The notes beneath the pieces were generated by a model. It saw only the letters and a list, made by a program, of their open reading frames with translations. It was not told the DNA's origin and did not search any database. A stretch of 64,000 nucleotides of DNA from positions 2,542,001 to 2,606,000 of the forward strand of contig NZ_CP046072.1 of assembly GCF_017357825.1 (NCBI RefSeq), written 5' to 3'. The position numbers and the translations under genes are program-made. This stretch comes from Sulfurimonas aquatica. Its GTDB lineage: Bacteria; Campylobacterota; Campylobacteria; Campylobacterales; Sulfurimonadaceae. Shown here piece after piece: positions 52,449 to 62,615 of the stretch. How positions within the stretch are numbered: the first letter of the stretch is position 1; every line of letters starts with the position of its first letter.

Positions 52449-54032
52449 CTAGTGAGTCCCTTTCGTACGTTTAATAAGTTTTCTCGCTAAATATGGTGCA
52501 AAGACGTAAGCTACAAATAATGAAATAGCTAAAGCTACCGGGACATTAAGTGGAATTGGTAGCATAAACTGTCCCATCATTCCCCCAACAAACGCCATTG
52601 GAATCATTGTGAGCATAATCGCGATTGTTGCAATATTTGTTGATGGTCCTATCTCGTCTGTTGCTTCAATAATAATCTGATTAAAACTTTGATTTTCAGT
52701 CTCTTTTAGATGCATCCGTCTGTGAATATTTTCTATAACAATAATAGCATCGTCAACAATTAGACCAAGTGAAAGTAAGAATGCAAATAGTGTAATTCTA
52801 TTTATAGTTTGATCTGTCATAAATGCTATAAAAAGTGTAGCTGCAAGTATCATAGGCACAGCAATTGTTACAACAAGAGACTCTCTCCAACCCAAAAAAG
52901 GAATAAGAATAAGAGAGATTATTCCAATAGTTAAAACAAGGTGATGCACAAGTTCATTTACTGCTTCATTTGCCCTTTCACCATAGTTACGAGTAACTAT
53001 ATAACCTAATCCATTTTTATCTAAATCCTCTATATTCTCTTCTAGCGTTTGAATGATTTTCTCAGCTAAATGAACTGCATTAGTCCCTTTTAGTTTTGAT
53101 ACAGTCATAGTCACTTGGTCTTGTGAATCTGTAAATGAAATACCATCTGCCTGAAATGAGATAAGTGCCTCTTGATAATTTTGTATATCATAGTAATAGT
53201 TTACATCTGCAATATCTTTGAGATATATGAGTGAACCCATATATTTGGCAATAACAAGATTCCTCAAATCATCTATAGAGTTAATAGCATTTTTCACACC
53301 AAAAACAACAAGTCTACTATCTCTAGTTGGTAGATCAATTTCTGGAGCATTCTTTGCTATGGCCTGAATAGATTGCACAACTTGACCAATTGAGATGTGG
53401 TATGCTGAGAGTCTATCAAGATCAAGTAAAACATTAAACTGTGGCTTTTTTGCTCCCTTGAGAGTAGTCTTAGAGATATTTTCAATAGAGTTTATCTCTT
53501 GTTGTATATCTTTAATCTGCTTATAGAGTCGAATATGATCAATTCCTAAATCTTTCTTTTTGTAAAAGGCTATAGTGACTATGGGCACGTCTATGTCTAT
53601 ATCAAAAGGCTTAACCATTGGCATCATTGTCCCACCAGGGAGTGAGTCCATATTTTGCATGACTTTATCATAAAGCTTGAGATTTGAAGACTCTCTATCC
53701 TCTCCTATATCATACTGAATATTTAACATTCCTACATTATGCATTGCAGTAGAGTAGATATCTTTTATACCCTTAATTTCACTAATTCGGCGTTCAAGCG
53801 GTTTTAAGATTGCATTATTAATCTCATCTGGCGATGCTCCAGGCATAGGAACTATGATGGAACCACCACTCACGGCAATTTGAGGATCTTCTTCTCTTGG
53901 CATTACTTCTAAAGATATATACCCCAAGGACATGATTGAAAAAGCTAAAATGGCAGTAAGTGGATTTGTCAAAAAAATTTTTGCTAGTTTACCAGCTATA
54001 TTTTTACTTTTAATTTCAGGGCTTTTTGACAT
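52449..54032 (-). CDS. RND efflux pump, N-terminal half
   Basis: A 527-residue protein with TM1 (LTAILAFSIMSLGYISLEVM), the N-terminal porter region (MPGASPDEINNAILKPLERR) and TM2-6 including the proton-relay motif GLIVDDAIIVIENIHRR and MAFVGGMMGQFMLPIP. It stops after TM6 at KLIKRTKGTH. The break is in the cytoplasmic loop between TM6 and TM7, where splitting is least harmful. The family resembles multidrug HAE-type more than metal pumps. Confidence 0.85.
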   Translation of the reverse strand: MSKSPEIKSKNIAGKLAKIFLTNPLTAILAFSIMSLGYISLEVMPREEDPQIAVSGGSIIVPMPGASPDEINNAILKPLERRISEIKGIKDIYSTAMHNVGMLNIQYDIGEDRESSNLKLYDKVMQNMDSLPGGTMMPMVKPFDIDIDVPIVTIAFYKKKDLGIDHIRLYKQIKDIQQEINSIENISKTTLKGAKKPQFNVLLDLDRLSAYHISIGQVVQSIQAIAKNAPEIDLPTRDSRLVVFGVKNAINSIDDLRNLVIAKYMGSLIYLKDIADVNYYYDIQNYQEALISFQADGISFTDSQDQVTMTVSKLKGTNAVHLAEKIIQTLEENIEDLDKNGLGYIVTRNYGERANEAVNELVHHLVLTIGIISLILIPFLGWRESLVVTIAVPMILAATLFIAFMTDQTINRITLFAFLLSLGLIVDDAIIVIENIHRRMHLKETENQSFNQIIIEATDEIGPSTNIATIAIMLTMIPMAFVGGMMGQFMLPIPLNVPVALAISLFVAYVFAPYLARKLIKRTKGTH

Positions 54033-54736
54033 TATTTAATTCCCTTATACTCTTCATAGGACTCTTCTATCATCTTTACTATTTTCTCTATCTCCTCATC
54101 ATTGAGTAATTTCTCTTTATGTTGTAGGTTGATTTGACTCATAAATCTAGCAGCATTATCTTTTACTGCCATCATTGCTATATTATTTTCAAACCACTGA
54201 TCACGTCTGAGTTTTCCATAAGAGGCAACATCTGCTAAAAATTTCTCTCTTTGTGTATATACAACACCTTTTATCTTTGTTAAGTTCTTATACTGAAACT
54301 CATCAATTCCATGTTCTACTAAGTGCTTCAAAAGATTTTCACTCAAAGTATAAGATGATGCTTTTTTTAAGTAGTTATCAGAATGATAAAGCTCAACTCT
54401 CCTCTTATCAAATATCATATATGTAAATATTTGTACGGTGTAGAATTCACTCTTTTTTGCCAGTTGTAAAAATTTTTTAATTTTTTCTATCTCTTCTTCA
54501 TTTAAGGTAGTGGAGTACTTACGAAACATATCTTTTTCTTCATCTTGCTCGATAGTAATTACATACTCTACTCTAGGTAAAATATTTTTTACTTGTTTAA
54601 TATTTATTTTAGAATTTTGATACTCATAGAAGTTTGATGATTTCTCATTTATTATGTTTACTTCATAGGCTATGAAGATTAATACTATTAGAATAGATAC
54701 TATTGTAACCTTTACCAAACTATCCAATATTCTCAT
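54032..54736 (-). CDS. Membrane-anchored protein of unknown function
   Basis: A 234-residue protein with one N-terminal span (VTIVSILIVLIFIAYEV) and a helical soluble part. It ends one base before the RND N-half, sharing an adenine with its start, so it is the first gene of the pump operon. The C-terminal half has charged coiled regions (EKIVKMIEESYEEYKG). No haem motif or domain is recognised. Confidence 0.6.
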   Translation of the reverse strand: MRILDSLVKVTIVSILIVLIFIAYEVNIINEKSSNFYEYQNSKINIKQVKNILPRVEYVITIEQDEEKDMFRKYSTTLNEEEIEKIKKFLQLAKKSEFYTVQIFTYMIFDKRRVELYHSDNYLKKASSYTLSENLLKHLVEHGIDEFQYKNLTKIKGVVYTQREKFLADVASYGKLRRDQWFENNIAMMAVKDNAARFMSQINLQHKEKLLNDEEIEKIVKMIEESYEEYKGIK

Positions 54737-54942
54737 CCGCTTCTCCTAAAATATTAGTACACGATTCTATATAGTAGCTAATAAATATAAATTCTAAGCT
54801 TTTATAAAATAAATATTAATATTTGTAATTACTATATTACACACAGTAATTATAAATAATTACAAAAATTTAACTATAAAGTTTATTTATATATTTATAG
54901 TGCTACTCTAGTATAAATTCTAATATAAAAGGGGTATTTATA

Positions 54943-55560
54943 ATGAATAAAAATTTAATAGTTTCTCTATTGGTTATCTTTCTGGGTTTTAATCTTTATG
55001 CAAAAAATATAGATGCAAGACTTATCGTTAAAAAAGAGGGCATAGCTTATGAGAAGTCAAAACAAGATCCATTTACGGGTAATGCATACTTCTTTTTCAA
55101 AAATGGAAAAACAAAAAAAATAGTACCTTACTATCAAGGTGAAATTGATGGCCGTTTGACGGAATGGCGAGAAAATGGCACCATTAAAACTGTAGCTTAT
55201 TTTAGAAAAGGAAAACAAGATGGTGAGTACATTGGTAATTACACCAATGGAAAAAAATCTGTTATTGCTTATTACAGAAAAGGGAAACAAGATGGTGAGG
55301 TTGCAACATGGTATGCAAATGGACGCAAAAAGAGCTCAGCTTATTATAAAAATGACATCCAAGATGGTGAAGCGAAGACTTGGTATGACAACGGAAAGTT
55401 GAAGATACATGCTAATTATAAAAATGGAACAAAAGTTGGTATTTATAAGCAGTGGCATAAAAATGGTAAATTAGCAATCGAGGTAAACTTTAATGATGGC
55501 AAAATTATGGGCTCACCAAGAGAGTGGAATGAGGATGGCACTGAAATTGCTTCTAAGTAA
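54943..55560 (+). CDS. Secreted MORN-repeat (YwqK-like) protein
   Basis: A 205-residue exported protein (signal LIVSLLVIFLGFNLYAK). Six or more MORN-2-type repeats of about 20 residues are visible (WRENGTIKTVAYFRKGKQDG, WYANGRKKSSAYYKNDIQDG, WYDNGKLKIHANYKNGTKVG). Similar proteins are called YwqK antitoxins in annotations, but that role is not general. It may bind lipid or peptidoglycan. It is 24 bases before the MotA-like gene. Confidence 0.82.
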   Translation: MNKNLIVSLLVIFLGFNLYAKNIDARLIVKKEGIAYEKSKQDPFTGNAYFFFKNGKTKKIVPYYQGEIDGRLTEWRENGTIKTVAYFRKGKQDGEYIGNYTNGKKSVIAYYRKGKQDGEVATWYANGRKKSSAYYKNDIQDGEAKTWYDNGKLKIHANYKNGTKVGIYKQWHKNGKLAIEVNFNDGKIMGSPREWNEDGTEIASK

Positions 55561-55584
55561 CATCTATTTTATAGGATATGCTTA

Positions 55585-56715
55585 ATGACAAAAAATCTAA
55601 ATAGCCGTTTATGTTCCGCTAACTTTATAGTTATAATTACTATTCCTACTCTATTTTTTGTAGCTATGGTTCTTGGCTACTTAAATGTAATACCTTTAAA
55701 TGTCCCTATTCACTCGCTAGGAGTGATAGCATTCATACTTTTTATATTTTTACTCTTTGCAAAACATAATGCAAATTATTCAATTTGTAAAATGCGTTCA
55801 TCCTATGCTAGCTTAGAACATTCACTTCATGTTGAACTTAGCAGATCATCTTTAACTATAGAGAAAGAAACAAAATCTGTACTTAATTTAAAAGAGTTTC
55901 TTAACCGCTACTATTCTGATATCAGAAATGACAACTTTGTTTCTGTGGCCTCTTCTATCTTCCCAATGCTTGGGATTCTAGGTACATTCATCGCAATAGC
56001 CCTTTCTATGCCAAACTTTACAGTAGCAGATACAGATGCACTTGATAGAGAGATTTCAGTACTCTTAAGTGGTGTGGGCTCAGCTTTTTTCGCTTCTATC
56101 TATGGAATTTTACTCTCTCTCATTTGGACCTACTTTGAAAAACGCGGGCTAAGTAAAATTGACAACTATTTTAATTCTATAAAAAAAGAGTTTACTAAAG
56201 ATATGTGGACACAAGAAGAGCTTCTCATCTACAAATATACTCAGTATGATTTAAAAGAGAACAGATTTATAGGTGCATTGAAAGAGACTTTTAATCTTGA
56301 TTTTATTAAAGAACTCTCTAAAGAACATGTTTCTGGCTTTAGCTCTGTAATGGATGACACAAGCAAAAATTTTGCTTCACTTACATCAAACCTTCAGGAT
56401 GTCTCAACAGAGCTTAGAAAGTCTCTTAATGAGATCGATAAAGGCACTACAGCAATTGGAGCGCAAAACAGTATTAATAAAGCGCTTGTTGACTTTACTG
56501 TAGCTACACGTTCATTTGAAAAAACATCTAAACTTTACAGTGCACAATTAAATAACTCTCTAAATAGAACATTTGAAAAGATAGATACAGAGATTGGTGA
56601 GATTGTTATCAAACTTGCAGACTTTGCCACCCATGTAAGTCTAGAAAGCAGAGAAGTGCAAGACTCAATCGCAAAATACCATAAGATTGTTGCTGATAAT
56701 ATAAAAGATAAGTAA
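55585..56715 (+). CDS. MotA/TolQ/ExbB-like proton channel
   Basis: A 376-residue membrane protein. Two N-terminal spans (about 13-60) are followed by VASSIFPMLGILGTFIAIALSMP and LLSGVGSAFFASIYGILLSL, the pore-forming helices of MotA/TolQ family channels. A long C-terminal helical tail (about 215-376) ends in coiled-coil-like sequence. It is next to an OmpA-like partner, so the two probably form a stator-like complex in the inner membrane. It resembles ZorA in outline but is shorter. Confidence 0.8.
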   Translation: MTKNLNSRLCSANFIVIITIPTLFFVAMVLGYLNVIPLNVPIHSLGVIAFILFIFLLFAKHNANYSICKMRSSYASLEHSLHVELSRSSLTIEKETKSVLNLKEFLNRYYSDIRNDNFVSVASSIFPMLGILGTFIAIALSMPNFTVADTDALDREISVLLSGVGSAFFASIYGILLSLIWTYFEKRGLSKIDNYFNSIKKEFTKDMWTQEELLIYKYTQYDLKENRFIGALKETFNLDFIKELSKEHVSGFSSVMDDTSKNFASLTSNLQDVSTELRKSLNEIDKGTTAIGAQNSINKALVDFTVATRSFEKTSKLYSAQLNNSLNRTFEKIDTEIGEIVIKLADFATHVSLESREVQDSIAKYHKIVADNIKDK

Positions 56716-56719
56716 AGAG

Positions 56720-57835
56720 ATGTTTTACAAAAATGAAAGAGATGAGGGCACAAACTTCTGGCTCTCTTATGCTGACCTTATGGCTGGATTACTTTTTGTC
56801 TTCATTCTATTAATAGGAGCTATTCTTGTTAAATCTATGGTCCTTAAATCAAATCTTCATTCAAAAGAGAGCTCACTTGAGAATTCATTGAGTCTACTCC
56901 TGCTACGTGATACTGAGGTACAAAAACTACAAAAACTTCTCGCTCAGCGAAGTGCAGAGTTAAATACAACTAAAGATAAGCTTTTAATCTCTAAGGATGC
57001 TCTTAAGCTTAAAACTGATGAGTTAGTAAACCTAAATAATATTCTTCTCTCTCAAAATATGAAAATCGATGACTTTAACGATAAAGTAATAATAATGCAG
57101 AATCTCTTAGATGAATCAAATGCTAGCATATCTGAACAAAACATAAAAATACAAGATTATGAAAATAAGGTACTTGTACTTTCAAATACACTTAATCAGA
57201 AGGAAAATAGTTTAGAGTTAAAGGATCAGGAGCTACTTACACTTTTAAGAAATATTGAGGCAAAAGAGACAAAGTATGATACTTTAATAGCAAAACTACA
57301 AGCACAAAAAGCAAAAATAAAAAACTTAACTGGTATTAAGATTAAATTAATAGCCGAACTAAAACAGAGTCTTGGGAAAAACATAAAAATTGACCCGCAA
57401 AGTGGATCTCTACGTTTATCATCTAACATTCTCTTTGACAAAAATAGTGCCACACTCAAAGAGAGCTCAAAAAAAGAGCTTAAAAAAGTTTTTATTAACT
57501 ATATAGGAGCACTCACCTCTAATAGAAATATAAAGGATCATCTAGAACGTATAATTATAGAGGGTCATACAGACAGTGATGGTGGCTATCTTCTTAATCT
57601 TAATCTCTCTCAGCAAAGAGCTTATGCGGTAATGAACTATCTTTTAACTTTAGACTTTACTAAGAAAAACAATATCAAACCTCTCCTAGTTGCTAGCGGT
57701 CGCTCATATCTAGATGCAATTAAAGATAAAATAGGAAAAGAGAATAAAGATGCATCAAGAAGAATTGAAATTAAGTTTAGTCTTAAAAATGATGATGCGA
57801 TGCATGAGATAGACAAGATACTTGATTATGAATAA
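56720..57835 (+). CDS. MotB/OmpA-like stator partner (ZorB-like layout)
   Basis: A 371-residue protein. TM1 (FWLSYADLMAGLLFVFILLIGAIL) has the Asp of MotB/ZorB-type proteins. A long coiled coil (about 50-205) leads to an OmpA/MotB peptidoglycan-binding domain (about 215-360) with IIEGHTDSDG and LNLSQQRAYAVMNYL. It starts four bases after the MotA-like stop. Zorya systems also need ZorC/D or ZorE, none of which is here. Confidence 0.82.
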   Translation: MFYKNERDEGTNFWLSYADLMAGLLFVFILLIGAILVKSMVLKSNLHSKESSLENSLSLLLLRDTEVQKLQKLLAQRSAELNTTKDKLLISKDALKLKTDELVNLNNILLSQNMKIDDFNDKVIIMQNLLDESNASISEQNIKIQDYENKVLVLSNTLNQKENSLELKDQELLTLLRNIEAKETKYDTLIAKLQAQKAKIKNLTGIKIKLIAELKQSLGKNIKIDPQSGSLRLSSNILFDKNSATLKESSKKELKKVFINYIGALTSNRNIKDHLERIIIEGHTDSDGGYLLNLNLSQQRAYAVMNYLLTLDFTKKNNIKPLLVASGRSYLDAIKDKIGKENKDASRRIEIKFSLKNDDAMHEIDKILDYE

Positions 57836-57983
57836 CTTTGAAGCTAAGTACATCAAGATATCTTTAAAATATCTTGATGATAAACTCAAGAATTTACATA
57901 TAAGTAAGGATACTAAAGTTACTCAAAGTGATAAAAAAGCTTCTACACTCAACAGATTTGTTGCAGCGGTATTTAAAAAATAA
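57828..57983 (+). CDS. Small basic protein, 51 residues, third gene of stator operon
   Basis: ATG 57828 overlaps the end of the OmpA-like gene by eight bases. The 51-residue product is helical and basic (EAKYIKISLKYLDDKLKNLH ... STLNRFVAAVFKK). It ends five bases before the end of the convergent AMIN gene. The overlap suggests coupling and a role with the stator-like pair. Confidence 0.55.
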   Translation: MNNFEAKYIKISLKYLDDKLKNLHISKDTKVTQSDKKASTLNRFVAAVFKK

Positions 57984-57988
57984 TTATT

Positions 57989-58651
57989 TTACTGAAGAGT
58001 TAATAGATATCCATTTTTTAGCTCTTTAGATGTATATCTATAATAACCATCAAGCTCCATAACTACACGATAAAATTCATTATGATTTCCCACCTTAACC
58101 TTAGTCACAATACCACTACTGCTCAACTCTTTTTCATAGCTTCTAATGTCAATCTCTCTCTTAAAATCGCAAACAATTCTATGAGGTTTTGTAAGTAAAA
58201 AGTTCCTTATCATTTTATCATTAGTCATAATTTTGATTCTTTTATTATCTAAAGAGAGATTAAGAAATTTAAGTGATATTAGCTTAATAGCCTTTGTTTT
58301 TTTAGCTTTATTTTTAGATGAAGTAATTTTGTTAAGACTATTACTTGTAGTACTTTCTGAGCTATTATAATTTTGAGAAATAAAAATTGGTAAATGCCAA
58401 TCAATCGAATTATTTAAAATCTCTTTTTTATCTACTATGGAGCCATCAAGATTTTTATATCGTATCGTTATACTCTGAATCTCTCTTGCTGTAGAGGGGA
58501 GTGTGTAACTTGCTCTTTTTAAAGGTTCTACAAATCTAGTTTGATTTGATGTCATTGGAATATCAATTTCATTTTCAATAGGAAAAAATGGATTTTCTCT
58601 AGCATATAAAGAAAATATCATAAGTGAGAAGATAGTTAAAAATTTAATCAT
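57989..58651 (-). CDS. AMIN-domain periplasmic protein
   Basis: A 220-residue protein with a signal peptide (MIKFLTIFSLMIFSLYAREN). The C-terminal 100 residues carry an AMIN-type beta fold (RNFLLTKPHRIVCDFKREID and GNHNEFYRVVMELDGYYRY). AMIN domains bind peptidoglycan and target proteins to the division site or pole. It is followed upstream by an FtsB-like gene and eno on the same strand, an order often seen in this group. Confidence 0.8.
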   Translation of the reverse strand: MIKFLTIFSLMIFSLYARENPFFPIENEIDIPMTSNQTRFVEPLKRASYTLPSTAREIQSITIRYKNLDGSIVDKKEILNNSIDWHLPIFISQNYNSSESTTSNSLNKITSSKNKAKKTKAIKLISLKFLNLSLDNKRIKIMTNDKMIRNFLLTKPHRIVCDFKREIDIRSYEKELSSSGIVTKVKVGNHNEFYRVVMELDGYYRYTSKELKNGYLLTLQ

Positions 58652-58700
58652 GAAAGAAGCCTAATTTGCATTTGAATGTATTATAGCAAATTTGCTAGGG

Positions 58701-58979
58701 TTATTGTGCTGAAATCTCTTTTAGCTCAAAGTACTCGCGTTGTAAATCTGCATTTTCAAGTTTAAGCCGTACTATCTCATTTTCAAGATAGTTACCATAC
58801 TCTTGAAGTCCAAAAAGAACTTCGAGTGAACTCGTTCCATAGAGTAAAATACCAAGGTATATTCCAAGTACAACTACTATAGAAAAAAGGAAAAGAAACC
58901 TTCTAGAGGATAAACCTAGATACCTTTGAGTGATACTCTCAGTAGTGTCTATCTCATCATAGAGTTCTTCGTTATCCAT
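58701..58979 (-). CDS. FtsB/DivIC-like septum formation protein
   Basis: A 92-residue bitopic protein: an acidic cytoplasmic end, one span (FLFLFSIVVVLGIYLGILLYG), then a coiled coil (GNYLENEIVRLKLENADLQR) as in FtsB/DivIC. It begins eight bases after eno. FtsB/DivIC bridge FtsL and FtsQ in the divisome. The match rests on layout. Confidence 0.65.
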   Translation of the reverse strand: MDNEELYDEIDTTESITQRYLGLSSRRFLFLFSIVVVLGIYLGILLYGTSSLEVLFGLQEYGNYLENEIVRLKLENADLQREYFELKEISAQ

Positions 58980-58987
58980 AAAATTTC

Positions 58988-60253
58988 TTAGTTAAAAAGA
59001 GCAGAACCTAGATACTCACCGTAAACAACTTCATTTTCTATCTCTAAAAGACGGTTATATTTAGCAGTTCTCTCTCCACGTGCAGTTGAACCAGTTTTGA
59101 TCTGACCACAGTTAAGTGCAACAGCAAAATCAGCTATAAAAGCATCTTCGCTCTCACCTGAACGATGACTCATAACACAAGTATAGCCATTACGCTGTGC
59201 TAAACGCACAGTTAACATAGTCTCAGAGACTGTACCAATTTGATTTGGTTTGATAAGAATTGAGTTAGCTATACCTTCATCAATACCTCTTGCTAAAATG
59301 TTTGCATTTGTAACAAAAAGGTCATCACCAACAATCTGAATCTTATCACCAAGCTTCTCAGTCATAAGTTTAAACCCATCCCAATCATCTTCATTAAGAC
59401 CATCTTCAATAGAAACGATAGGGTATTTAGCACATAAATCTACATAATAATCTACTAACTCAGCAGAAGTAACAGTACGATTTTCAGAGTCTAGTCTATA
59501 TCCACCATCAGCGATAATCTCTGAAGCAGCAACATCTAAAGCAATACCAATCTGCTCGCCTGGTTTGTAACCAGCTTTCTCGATAGCTTCCATAATAATT
59601 TGGATAGGCTCTTCATTTGAAGATAAATCAGGTGCAAAACCACCTTCGTCACCAAGTGCTGTATTATGCTTTTTAGCTTTTAAAATAGCTTTTAAGTTAT
59701 GGTAAACTTCAGCTGATGCACGAAGGCCTTCTGCAAAATCTTCAAAACCAACAGGCATAATCATATACTCTTGAAAATCAACTGAATTATCAGCATGGCT
59801 TCCACCATTAATGATATTCAACATTGGTGTAGGGATTGTCATAGCATTAGCACCACCAAGATAGCGATAAAGAGGCATACCTAAGCTTTTCGCAGCTGCA
59901 CGAGCTACAGCCATAGAAACACCAAGAACTGCATTAGCACCTAGTTTTCCATAGTTTTCAGTTCCATCTATCTCTTTCATTGTTGCATCAATTACTGCTT
60001 GATTAAATGGAGATTGACCTACTAGAGCATCTGAAATTTCATTATTAACATGAGAAACTGCTTTTAAAACACCTTTACCCATATAACGCTCATCACCATC
60101 ACGAAGCTCTAATGCTTCGCGTTTACCTGTACTTGCACCACTTGGAACGATAGCGCTCTCAATTGTTCCATCACTTAACTCTACTGTCGCCTTTACTGTT
60201 GGATTTCCACGTGAATCCATTACTTCAATTGCACTTATACTATCTATGTACAT
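58988..60253 (-). CDS. eno: Enolase
   Basis: A 421-residue enolase, normal in length. N-terminal [14 protein letters not shown] and substrate-loop region [16 protein letters not shown], catalytic-region residues in [26 protein letters not shown] and [12 protein letters not shown], and [12 protein letters not shown] are all intact. It interconverts 2-phosphoglycerate and phosphoenolpyruvate and is cytoplasmic. AAAGG lies upstream of ATG 60253. It lies downstream of recA. Confidence 0.97.
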   Translation of the reverse strand: MYIDSISAIEVMDSRGNPTVKATVELSDGTIESAIVPSGASTGKREALELRDGDERYMGKGVLKAVSHVNNEISDALVGQSPFNQAVIDATMKEIDGTENYGKLGANAVLGVSMAVARAAAKSLGMPLYRYLGGANAMTIPTPMLNIINGGSHADNSVDFQEYMIMPVGFEDFAEGLRASAEVYHNLKAILKAKKHNTALGDEGGFAPDLSSNEEPIQIIMEAIEKAGYKPGEQIGIALDVAASEIIADGGYRLDSENRTVTSAELVDYYVDLCAKYPIVSIEDGLNEDDWDGFKLMTEKLGDKIQIVGDDLFVTNANILARGIDEGIANSILIKPNQIGTVSETMLTVRLAQRNGYTCVMSHRSGESEDAFIADFAVALNCGQIKTGSTARGERTAKYNRLLEIENEVVYGEYLGSALFN

Positions 60254-60330
60254 ATATCTACCTTTTATATTTGCATAATTATTGGCAATATTTTATCTAA
60301 ATCTAATTAATATAAAGTTATAAATTAAAA

Positions 60331-61374
60331 CTACTCTGCATCAGAGTCGTTTATCTCTGTTGTATCCATAACCATAAGTTCACTTACACCCATAGCAACT
60401 TTTATCTTCTCTTCTATCTCACGTGCAAGTTCTGGCTCGTCTTTAAACTTTTGCTTAACATTTTCACGACCTTGGCCAAGTTTAGAATCACCATATGCAA
60501 ACCATGCTCCAGCTTTGTCAATGACATCAAGCTTCACACCATAGTCAACGAGTTCACCCTCTTTAGAGATTCCCTCTCCAAACATAATGTCAAATTCAGC
60601 TTGACGAAATGGTGGTGCAACTTTATTTTTAATAACTTTTGCTTTAACGCGATTTCCTATCTGACTTTCACCCTGCTTTAGTGAAGCGATACGACGTACG
60701 TCTATACGAACAGAAGCATAAAATTTAAGTGCATTTCCACCAGTAGTTGTTTCAGGTGAACCATAACCCATCATTCCAATTTTCATACGAATCTGATTAA
60801 TAAATATAACCGTACAGTTCATTTTAGAGATGACACCCGTCAGTTTTCTCAAAGCTTTTGACATTAAACGAGCTTGAACACCTACATTTTGATCAGACAT
60901 TTCACCTTCTATCTCTGACTTAGGAGTAAGTGCTGCAACTGAATCTATAACGATTAAGTCCACTGCTCCACTTCGAGCTATCGTCTCAACTATGTCAAGA
61001 GCTTGCTCACCATAATCAGGTTGTGAAACTAAAAGGTTTTCTACGTCTACGCCGAGGTTTTTAGCGTATATAACGTCAAGTGCATGCTCTGCGTCAATAA
61101 ATGCGCAAACCCCTCCACCTTTTTGACACTCTGCGGTGATTTGAAGCGCTAAAGTTGTTTTACCTGATGACTCAGGGCCATAGATTTCAACAACACGACC
61201 CTCTGGAACACCACCTATACCAAGTGCTAAGTCAAGTCCAATTGAACCTGTACTAATAGCTTTAATTGGTTCTATATTTTTATCACCAAGTCTCATTAAA
61301 GCACCTTTTCCGAATGCTTTATCAATCTGCTTCATTGCAAGGTCTAAAGATTTTTGTTTATTTGCGTCCATCAT
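60331..61374 (-). CDS. recA: Recombinase RecA
   Basis: About 347 residues from ATG 61374 or 61371; GTG 61383 is in frame but TAAGTGAG is well placed as the ribosome site for the ATGs. Walker A GPESSGKT, the L1/L2 loop regions and the conserved [17 protein letters not shown] and [17 protein letters not shown] are intact. RecA binds single-stranded DNA, pairs homologues and triggers SOS cleavage. It is next to eno, an order common in Campylobacterota. Confidence 0.97.
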   Translation of the reverse strand: MMDANKQKSLDLAMKQIDKAFGKGALMRLGDKNIEPIKAISTGSIGLDLALGIGGVPEGRVVEIYGPESSGKTTLALQITAECQKGGGVCAFIDAEHALDVIYAKNLGVDVENLLVSQPDYGEQALDIVETIARSGAVDLIVIDSVAALTPKSEIEGEMSDQNVGVQARLMSKALRKLTGVISKMNCTVIFINQIRMKIGMMGYGSPETTTGGNALKFYASVRIDVRRIASLKQGESQIGNRVKAKVIKNKVAPPFRQAEFDIMFGEGISKEGELVDYGVKLDVIDKAGAWFAYGDSKLGQGRENVKQKFKDEPELAREIEEKIKVAMGVSELMVMDTTEINDSDAE

Positions 61375-61589
61375 TGGGCTCACTTATTTTAAATTTTCAC
61401 TAATTCTATATAAATTAAGTTCGAGGTATAAATTATATGTCAATTTGCCATATAATAATAAAATTTCTTTTTATTATATTTTATAGAACTAGGCAGGGTA
61501 TGATTGAAATTGTATTATACTTTGTAATAAACAATGATATAAATATCATTTCATTTATTTTTTGAAGATAAAGATTGAATAAGGATTAT

Positions 61590-61624
61590 AGAGATAGACT
61601 TAACTAATCTTAAGTGCTATCTCT
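61590..61624. terminator. Hairpin downstream of lipoprotein gene
   Basis: agagatagacttaa/ttaagtgctatctct pairs almost perfectly (one bulged base) around a six-base loop, 35 bases past the minus-strand lipoprotein stop (61660). The region 61384-61659 also holds the recA promoter area. Confidence 0.6.
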
Positions 61625-61659
61625 AATAAAAATGAATAAACCAAGAAGTTAACCTTGAT

Positions 61660-62478
61660 TTATTTTGTTGAAAAATAAACCTCTTCTATGCGTTGAAGAA
61701 CTTTCTGAGGGCTTACTCTAGAGTTTGACTCTCCCGTAAACATACTTTGTATGCGACTAACATCAGCGAACATACTACTATCAGGTGCTTTAGACATATA
61801 TAAAACAACTACAGTAGGTTTTCCATTATTAGAGAGAGAAGACATAGAAACTTTATCCCCATGTGAATTTAAAACTTCCATATCTGGAAATTTTGTCAAC
61901 AACATTGGATACTTTTTAGAGTAACTAAAGCCAGAGAGAAACGAGTCCGTATTATCTTTTGGAAACTCTACAACTTTATCATCATCAAAGTCAGCTTCAT
62001 CACCATCTAAAACAAATTTCTCCATCGCTTCATCAAATGATATTCGATCGGCCCCAGTCAGTCCATAATCATAGACTCCTTGTGCATTTTCAATATCATT
62101 ATCTTTAAAACTACCACTCCATGCTACAACACCATTTTTGTCTATTATGTATACTTTATTTAATAACACCGAATAGGCATTTAAATAATCAGCTAACATT
62201 TTTGGTTCTCCACTATACTCTTTAGTTAGAGTATCTCCGAGCACATATTTTACATTAGTATGTACATCCTGCTCTTGAACTTGCAACTCTGGTGTTGTTG
62301 CAACCATAATATTTGGAAGCATAGCTTTTTCGACATGATTCATATCTGGATTAACTGGTTTTGCACCAGCACCTACACCAATAACATCTACTTTGCCAAG
62401 ATAGGATTTTTCAGCGAAACATCCACTCATAAATAGAGTTATACCTGTTATGATTAACATATTAATTAGAGTTTTCAT
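61660..62478 (-). CDS. Lipoprotein of unknown function (thioredoxin-fold-like end)
   Basis: A 272-residue lipoprotein: lipobox MSGC near residue 20 (INMLIITGITLFMSGC). AAGGAGG precedes the ATG. A C-terminal region (NNGKPTVVVLYMSKAPDSSM) resembles thioredoxin/peroxiredoxin-like beta strands but lacks a CxxC. A segment DKNGVVAWSGSF in the middle is similar. The protein probably sits in the inner leaflet of the outer membrane or in the periplasm. Its function is unknown. Confidence 0.65.
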   Translation of the reverse strand: MKTLINMLIITGITLFMSGCFAEKSYLGKVDVIGVGAGAKPVNPDMNHVEKAMLPNIMVATTPELQVQEQDVHTNVKYVLGDTLTKEYSGEPKMLADYLNAYSVLLNKVYIIDKNGVVAWSGSFKDNDIENAQGVYDYGLTGADRISFDEAMEKFVLDGDEADFDDDKVVEFPKDNTDSFLSGFSYSKKYPMLLTKFPDMEVLNSHGDKVSMSSLSNNGKPTVVVLYMSKAPDSSMFADVSRIQSMFTGESNSRVSPQKVLQRIEEVYFSTK

Positions 62479-62615
62479 AACATCCTCCTTATAGTTTGCT
62501 TATACTTTACTTTACTCCTATATTTATTAAAGTTTATTTAAAACATCACTATTTATATTTGGATAAACAAGTAGAAAATAAGCTATTTTTATACTTATTA
62601 GGTTAAAATCTACTT

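Noticed and set aside
54811-54870. Palindrome aaatattaatattt and attac/gtaat inverted repeats before the pump operon
   Set aside because: The region is almost pure A+T, so short symmetric stretches are expected by chance; no box or -10 spacing supports an operator.
55585-57835. Complete Zorya anti-phage system
   Set aside because: Only MotA-like and MotB/OmpA-like genes are present; ZorC, ZorD or ZorE are absent and the MotA-like protein is too short for typical ZorA.
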